Below, piece by piece: positions 57,951-64,000 of a stretch of DNA of 64,000 bases (the first letter of the stretch is position 1; each line of letters starts with the position of its first letter). The position numbers and the translations under genes were made by a program. The stretch lies in assembly GCA_010015805.1 (NCBI GenBank), contig ML978123.1, positions 186,001-250,000 on the forward strand, given 5' to 3'. The notes under the pieces were generated by a model. The model was given only the letters and a program-made list of their open reading frames with translations, had not been told where the DNA came from and ran no database searches. Origin of the DNA: Rhizodiscina lignyota (taxonomy: Eukaryota; Ascomycota; Dothideomycetes; Aulographales; Rhizodiscinaceae).

Positions 57951-58946
57951 TGCCTCTGCGCCGTCCTCCGCTCAGGCCGCAGCAGCGGCCCTTCTTCGCA
58001 GCGGTGCAGTGACGCCGCAATCGCTCGAGACGTTTTATTTTGCGGCGCAATGAGGTTTTTCGATGTGGAAGAGGATTCGTAGGCGGGATTTGCGTCGTTG
58101 CATGAGGAGTGGCGGTCGGTTGCTGGGAGGAAGATTTTCTGTTTATGCCTGTTGTGCCTGGCGGTTTCGAGTCAGCGGGTAAGATTGCGATGGCCGAGCA
58201 GGGATGGCGGGAGCAGATTGATCGAGGCAGCAATAGCTTCAATGGAGGTCGAATTGGCTCTGAAACGCTTGTGCATGTGAATTGAGAGTTGTTTTGGAGG
58301 TGGTGATGGAGGGCGAGCAGTGCGCCTCTATGTTTGGACTTTTTTTCGCGCTAAAGCCCGCTGTCATGATTGGGCGCCAACCCCAAAAAGGCGGCGCATT
58401 AATTCGCTGGCAAGCCTCTTCGATGTGATCACACCCGCTCAGCAACGCTCGTGTCCCCTGAAAAGCAGGAAATGAGCTGATGGGAAAGTCATTTCTGTGC
58501 CGCTGAGGGCGGGCGAGCATCTTTACTGCGTGCAGGCGGCGACGTGCCCACTGTTTACGAACGCGTGCTCTCCAAACAATTGAGTCGTTGCTCGGTCACG
58601 CTCCACCGGCCCACAGCGAATTGGAGCGGCGCAGGGTGCATTTACGATGCTATTGCATGCGTTTTGTATGCAGTCAGAGCATTTTGCGGACTTGTCCCGC
58701 CATCATTCGCTCGCTTTTGCTGGGAGCGCACTGGCGCAGCGACCGCTTTCATCACACTGCAGCGGGCCGTCGCTCGAGTCCGGCGACGTGCAGCGAACGC
58801 TCGTTAGCCAGCCCAACCCAGCCAGCCAGCCAGCCGCTGCGCTCCACAACAATCTTCCGACGCACACGAAACCTCTCGCTTGAGGAAAATACACTCGTCT
58901 TCAAGAGGCCAGCATCTCAGATGCGTCTGCATTTGCTACACATGCT
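57951..58946. promoter_or_regulatory. Intergenic, about 1 kb
   Basis: Upstream of the coiled-coil gene and downstream of the dehydrogenase gene. It has a short CAGC tandem tract near 58819-58836. The long frame at 58588-59253 is an antisense shadow at its right end and has no signal of its own. Confidence 0.45.
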
Positions 58947-60050
58947 CTACTGCGCGACATACCCTCCGTCGACCGACAAGGCCGCCCCAGTCATCCACGA
59001 GTTTTCCTCCGACGCCAGGAAGACCACTGCGTTGGCGATCTCCTCTGGCTTGCCCGTCCGGCCGCCACCCAGCGGATGTAGCCTTGATATGTTATTGTTG
59101 ATCTCCGTATTGCTGAGCACGTGGTCGACAAGCGCCGTATGCATCCCTATTGCGGTCAATGGATTAGCTTGGCACGTCTATTCATCCAGCAAAGCGCTGC
59201 TTACAGCCCGGGCAGACGGCATTGATGTTGATGTTGTACGGTGCAGCGTCTAATGCAGCAGATTTAGTCAAACCGATCACTGCGTGCTTCGAGGCCGTAT
59301 ATGCGTCTGCAGCACGTCAGTAAGAGCCTTCGATGCTGGCGGCAGGCTGACTGACTTGCTTGTTGAAATCCAACCAGGCCAAGGATACTGGATACACTGA
59401 CAATCCTTCCTCTGCATCCCAATTCACTTGGTTCCTGCTGAATCATTTGTTTCGTAGCGAACTTGATACCGTAGAAAACAGATGACCCGTTAATCTTCAT
59501 CGTCTTTTCGAAGATGTCGTTTGGCCTGATATTCCTTGTTAGCAGAGCCTCCAATTCTGAAGACGTGACAAAATGCTGAGGCCGAGACAGCTCCAATTCT
59601 TTCCGAATTGATGTCCTGATGGTAAACAACCGTACATGCCTGACGAAGACTTACTTCTCCCAAATTGGACCCAATCCACTCTCAAGAGTCGTTCCAGCAT
59701 TGTTTACGAAGCTATGCTTAAACATCAACATTCATCATTCTCTGCCGGGAGAAGCCTTGCTCATACATGTCGAGCCTGCCATAATGATCCACTGTCGTCT
59801 TGACCAACGCTTCTACCTGGTCTGCATTGGTGACGTCCGTCTTCACGAAGATTGCCTTTCCTCCGCTCGCCACGATCAGATCATGAGTACTCTTATCGGA
59901 ATCCGGACACGCTTCTGGCCTAGGCAGCTCTCGAAGGTCGGAGCACACGAGAAGTGCGCCCTCACGTGCCAATGCGAGGGATATTGCTCTTCCCACGCCC
60001 GACGAAGCTCCTGTGACGACGGCTGATTTTCCTTGGAGGCGTCCTGCCAT
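58947..60050 (-). CDS. Short-chain dehydrogenase/reductase, 270 aa
   Basis: Minus-strand exons 60050-59767, 59711-59655, 59525-59356, 59306-59205 and 59146-58947 give 270 residues; introns are 55, 129, 49 and 58 nt. The Rossmann nucleotide-binding motif is '[12 protein letters not shown]' (Thr13-Gly20 core), followed by '[12 protein letters not shown]', 'FVNNAG', a serine block '[12 protein letters not shown]' and the catalytic 'YTASK' (Tyr173, Lys177). The end '[13 protein letters not shown]' is standard for classical SDRs. The family reduces carbonyls or oxidises alcohols with NAD(P). The absence of an Arg in the first loop and 'CSDLRE' with an Asp after the second strand favour NAD(H). Substrate unknown. 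Confidence 0.9.
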
Positions 60051-61076
60051 TGCTGGGGGTTTGCGTGTCGAGGAACTGGGAAATCGGGGGATTTGAGAGG
60101 GAAAGGTGTCTCTTTACCGTCACGGAGAGATTGAAGCGAGTTACTGTACAAGACTAAAGTAGAAGAAGGAATAAATAAATCTCCGAATCGCTCTCCGGAG
60201 ATAGGCCAATCAATTTCTTCTCCTATTGATAGAGCAAATGCAGTGAGAGAGGTGCTATACAGCTGTCCTACCTCGGAGCCTCGTTCGCTGAGGGGTTGGC
60301 CGCTAAGAACCTTTGAGCAATCGGCAGTCCGATCAAGCCGGCTATCGGAGTAGGCACGATTCTATCGTATTATCCCCGCTCGGGAAACTTCTGACACACT
60401 CGACTTGCTGCATTCCGAGCGCGAATGCCAACGGGTGGAGCGCGTAATTGGCGTGCAGTTGATGATGGACGCGCTGATTGGCGGGAGCGTGCCTGGCTAT
60501 CCTCTTTCAGCTTGAGTCTGATGTTTGTGTGTAACAGCACAGTTTTAAAGCACTCGTACATCTTACGTTGATGAATTTGGAAAATAGGACAGCAAGAGGT
60601 AAGAAGAAAGTTTGTTTGATTTTATATTCCTTCGACAGTCTCGCGTACTAACTCCATTCGGTGTAGTTGGATCTGAGACATATTCTCCGATCCCCTGGGT
60701 TCTTCGGACGCCGTGTATCTGTCCTTTTAACAACCTACTCACTGCTTGCTATTGTAGAGCATGACTGCAAAACAGACTCTGCGTGCGTGTACTTGCAGAT
60801 CCGGAAATACCTGACGTGTTTCAAAGACAGGCGCTGAATCGTGTGCTGCACCTGAATGCACGCGAAGCCTTCGCAATTGAAGTCTCCGCTTCCATTATTC
60901 CATCACCTTGCGTGGAGTGCCCTCGAAGAGCTTCAGTCTTACTCCACCACCACACTCCCCTCACGTCGTGGAGGCATTGAACGAATATCCTATCCGTTCC
61001 GACTATTGTATGCGGCTGGTTGAAGAAGTCAGCATAGTAACTCCGCCCTCCCAATGGAGCCAAAGGGACGCAAACC
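60051..61076. other. Intergenic, about 1 kb
   Basis: No recognised gene. Short frames near 60783-60980 and 60821-61063 have no family signal. It holds the promoter of the dehydrogenase gene. Confidence 0.4.
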
Positions 61077-61445
61077 TCATCCAGGCCGCTCTTTCTCCAC
61101 TCTAAACGTGATCACGGAATAGCCTGGGCCGCTCTGGCTTGCACCTCCTCGAGCCTGAGACTGACTTGTCGATTGGCTTGATGAGCTCTCTTCAGGAAGA
61201 GGCTGGTCTGGAGGATAGCCCTTCCGAGTCGCTATCTCGCGCTGCAGTCGTCTGCGATGCCCCAGCTTAACTCCCAGCCGATCGAGATCTCTCTCGGTGA
61301 CATTCGACAGTGCCTCCCAACTTGCATATCCTTTTTCAGCCAAGGTCGGATAGTATTCGTGGAGCCCCAGGTTTGCAAGCTCGTAGTAGAACGTGTAAGG
61401 AGTGGTCGCGGATGTATTGTCCGACTCGGGCCGAAACGCCTGCAT
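61077..61445 (-). CDS. Small SAM-domain protein, 122 aa
   Basis: A single frame from ATG 61445 to a stop at 61077. Residues about 18-75 form a SAM domain: 'LGLHEYYPTLAEKGYASWEA', then 'LSNVTERDLDRLGVKLGHRR' and 'LQREIA'. The rest is Ser/Gln-rich. SAM domains mediate protein-protein contacts, often by polymerising. In many ascomycetes a very similar SAM domain starts a larger protein that also carries an HMG box; no HMG box is found downstream here, so this may be a short paralog or a gene whose later exons were lost. Only the domain is certain. Confidence 0.65.
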   Translation of the reverse strand: MQAFRPESDNTSATTPYTFYYELANLGLHEYYPTLAEKGYASWEALSNVTERDLDRLGVKLGHRRRLQREIATRKGYPPDQPLPEESSSSQSTSQSQARGGASQSGPGYSVITFRVEKERPG

Positions 61446-62402
61446 CGTCAGTTGACCAACTTGGTGATTTCACGGACGGCTTACTTTTAAGGGGAAACCC
61501 TCGCCGCGGAAAATGCCTATATAGAGCCGGCCGCCCAATCCGACGAATTACACCATTGCAAGCCTCAACCCGCGTAAATTCCTCTCGAAATGCAGCTGTG
61601 AAAAAATAAATTGATATCGCCCATTCTTGCCACCTGATTGGCGTGCCGGACCCGGATGCCACTCCGCTGGCGAAATCCCTTGGTCCCCCCTTATCCACGC
61701 TTCCCATTTACGTGAACTTCTTCACGCTCCGCGGCCTAAGGAGAGCTTAGCTCTGCTCTGGAGTCATTTCCGGAGCATTCTAGAAGGTTCGTGTCTGCGC
61801 AGTACGAGTGGCCGATCCGAAGTAACCTTGTCACCCTGCGGGCCTGCCGATCGATGCTGCATTCGTGCCAAAGTTAAGCGCTGAAAACTGGTTGTGGCCC
61901 ATTTTGCACCTATGTACTTCGTCCGCCTGTCCCGGCGGGGAGGCCGTGGCACCGTGGCACATGATCAATGGGAGACTGGATTCTTGCAACGACACTGGAA
62001 TTTTGTCTGGAAGATTCGGTATGCGAGTCAATTCTACACTGTGCAGCTTGGAAAGCAGTTGGGGATCGAATGGATTTGATTGGCTCGGAGCTCACCTCCA
62101 CCCACCCAGTCATGCATATCTGATTATCTGATTCTCGACACCCAATTTCAGTTACTCTGTTACACAAGCTCTTTGGTCTGGGCATTCGTGGCTGACATAT
62201 CTACAAATACCTTGACCATTTGCTCTGCGGCTACACCCCCCAAAGTTGCAAATGTGACATGTCTTTAACTGCATCTCGACACGATTGAACCCGCTACTGT
62301 CGCACGTTCTACAATGATGGAAGAACAAATATTTCGTTCAGCTTTAGACTACATGCTTTGGTCCTAAAAGAAAGAAAAGGAAAAAAAGAGAGAGAAGGCA
62401 AC
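61446..62402. other. Intergenic, about 1 kb
   Basis: No recognised gene. A CTATATAGAG element lies at about 61518-61527 on the plus strand. Frames near 61865-62131 have no family signal. An AG-rich tract precedes the next gene's 3' end (62366-62400). Confidence 0.4.
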
Positions 62403-64000
62403 CTAAGGCGTGCCGCCACGACTGGATTCATCACTGGCCACTCCCTGAGATGTCTTTGTGTACGCGTTAACTAACACATCCAGCTTCGACAAATTTGGAT
62501 CTTCATCAACCCTGATGATCGGAATCGGCCACTGAGACCGAATATAATGCTTCAGCAGTGGCGGGTCGTCCTCCGCCGAGCCCGTGTTGGTCGCCTCTTG
62601 CAGCAAGGCGACGTCGTCCGGCTTCATGCGGTCGCGTAACAGACGATAGACCACCTCGGCAAGGTAGTAATTCTTTCTTTGGTCATGAAGTCCCTTCACG
62701 CACAAGATCAAGGTCGAGCGCAAGTCATCCGGGGTAGATATAATCTCCTCACTTCTATTAAGAGCTTCGGACGCGGCATTTCCAAGCAATATCAGGAAGG
62801 AGAGCATGAAGGGGTCGAAGGCGTCGAGGCTGTGTCGGAGATAGTAGAGACGTATGAGAGTCTCCATGCGGATTTTCGCGTTGAAGATGATATCTTGCGC
62901 CGTGTTGTCTATCGCGAGCTCTGTGCATTTACCAGTGTCGCTGAGGATAGCGTGGGCTGCGGCGTGAGGAGTAAAGATCGAGGCTGTGGTGCTGAAGTAT
63001 TCGAGACTATCGCAGTAATTAGTCAGTGAGTGTTGAATAGCGCGAGGGTTACGAATGAGATGGCCACAAGCTTACTGTAGTTTAAGATGCATTGGTAAGA
63101 CGGAGTTACGAGGCGTCAGTGGTTCTGGTAAAGCCCCAAACCATTCGTCAAATCGAGATTTAAAGCGCTCAGCTTCACTTAGAGACAGCTGTCCATGAGA
63201 CTCGAGCTTGCCGTACAGCCGCTCGGTGATATCGTTCACGATGATTCGTAGACCGCAGAGGGAGCTGAAAAAGTATGGGAAGGACACCGGGTAGAGCGCT
63301 GAATCCTCATAGTATCTGATCCAGAACTCGCCGTACCAAGATGGGTCTGTGCTGGGGTCAGGTAGCGGGACTCGGGGCGGGGTCCTTGAGAAGAGGTGCG
63401 CGGAAGAAGTAGTAGGTCTCCATTCTGCATTCCTGTGTCAGCTATATTACGATTAATGTCAGCAATCTCCCCTCATTTACTGACACCTGGAAGCAGAAAA
63501 GAGCCCACGCTGTGAAAGCTCGCGCGTTGCGCCTTTTCCTGCTTCTTATATGGGGAGTCCTCAAAAATGCCTAGGTCATGGGCCATGGCAATGGCTTGTA
63601 TTCCGTACGAGAGACCAACTCTATCCATCCCGCTGGCATCATACAAGAAGTTTATAATGATCGCAGCTTGAATGGCCGTCAATTCGTTTGTTCCCTGATT
63701 GAGTTCCCAGAGCCTTTTGGCCTCGGCAAGGAATTTATACGGTAGGCTATGGGGGTTCCAGAATTGTGCGCGATTTGCTATCATACGATCACTCATCTGT
63801 AGACACCGTTAGCACCTGGCTCTCCAAGGCATTTTAGGCCCACTTACACACCCGGCAGAAAGTACAGCATTAACTAACATTGAAGAGCAGAATCGGCTGC
63901 GACCCGCGTTTAGGTCCTCTAAGAAATAGTCCTTTTGAAACATTGGCCACCACGGGTAGTCGTGAAGGAAGTATGCATGGAGAATCCTCCGCAGTAATGC
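62403..64000 (-). CDS. Fungal-specific transcription factor, C-terminal 471 aa (cut by right edge)
   Basis: Minus-strand exons from the right edge: 64000-63848, 63796-63487, 63424-63076 and 63006-62403, giving 471 residues plus stop, open at the 5' side. Introns are 51, 62 and 69 nt. The text is that of the fungal-specific regulator middle homology domain: 'YFLHDYPWWPMFQKDYF', 'FWNPHSLPYKFLAEAKRLWE', 'SYGIQAIAMAHDLGIF', 'LPDPSTDPSWYGEFW' and 'TTASIFTPHAAAHAI'. Such proteins usually carry a Zn2Cys6 cluster near the N-terminus; that part would lie beyond the window, so DNA binding is inferred. The third join uses a frame that avoids a stop seen in the neighbouring frame. Confidence 0.85.

Noticed and set aside
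57202-58242. Minus-strand frame of 346 codons overlapping the coiled-coil gene start
   Set aside because: It is an off-frame reading of proline and arginine repeats; the chosen frame has membrane segments and a spliced conserved end.
58588-59253. Plus-strand frame of 221 codons
   Set aside because: Its right half is antisense to the last exon of the dehydrogenase and the rest has no signal.
59356-59361. A GC-AG donor for intron 3 of the dehydrogenase
   Set aside because: Phase is wrong for that site; the canonical GTCAGT donor four bases on gives the correct 'AYTASK' text.

Overview
This window is nuclear DNA from a filamentous ascomycete (Pezizomycotina, possibly Dothideomycetes; the class is an inference). 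Genes are split by short introns, about 46 to 230 nt, with GT(A/G)NGT donors and CTAAC or GCTGAC branch points. A respiratory complex I subunit rules out most Saccharomycotina. Many families are typical of moulds: Zn2Cys6 and fungal-specific regulators, a DUF7025-like AAA+ ATPase and a NACHT-like protein. Exon joins were worked out by hand from splice signals, reading phase and remembered family sequence; no search was run.

Layout. 1-662: end of a carboxylesterase. 1293-11974: alpha/beta hydrolase, fungal-specific regulator, AVL9, ABHD12-like hydrolase and an MFS anion transporter. 11975-16173: gene-poor, with an initiator tRNA-Met carrying a 6-nt insert, a decayed gene and dispersed repeats. 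16174-26656: a possible aromatic-acid catabolic neighbourhood of intradiol dioxygenase, a broken monocarboxylate-type transporter, a 2,3-dihydroxybenzoate-type decarboxylase and a Zn2Cys6 regulator, with a complex I subunit embedded in it. 26684-38164: housekeeping block of Rad51-like repair protein, Nudix protein, AIM18-like mitochondrial protein, NSE3, Spp1/CFP1-like PHD protein and Mia40. 38774-48430: NACHT-like protein without a P-loop, alpha/beta hydrolase, DUF7025-like AAA+ ATPase and an SF1 helicase remnant. 48440-52434: repeat-rich, with gene-family fragments, a tandem duplication of about 240 bp and a perfect 15-bp hairpin. 52435-64000: pyruvate-decarboxylase family enzyme, proline-rich coiled-coil membrane protein, short-chain dehydrogenase, small SAM-domain protein and a fungal-specific regulator cut by the right edge.

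How it fits together. The clearest functional link is the aromatic neighbourhood: decarboxylation of a dihydroxybenzoate gives a catechol that an intradiol enzyme could open, and the adjacent Zn2Cys6 protein is the obvious candidate regulator. The transporter between them is dead, so the pathway may be decaying or may use another importer. The 38.7-48.4 kb block combines protein types seen in fungal non-self recognition. No retroelement, CRISPR array or complete transposon was recognised. I found no clear case for an entirely new system; the best leads are the tRNA insert, the two-frame start of the Zn2Cys6 regulator, and the shared fragments linking 12-15 kb with 49 kb.
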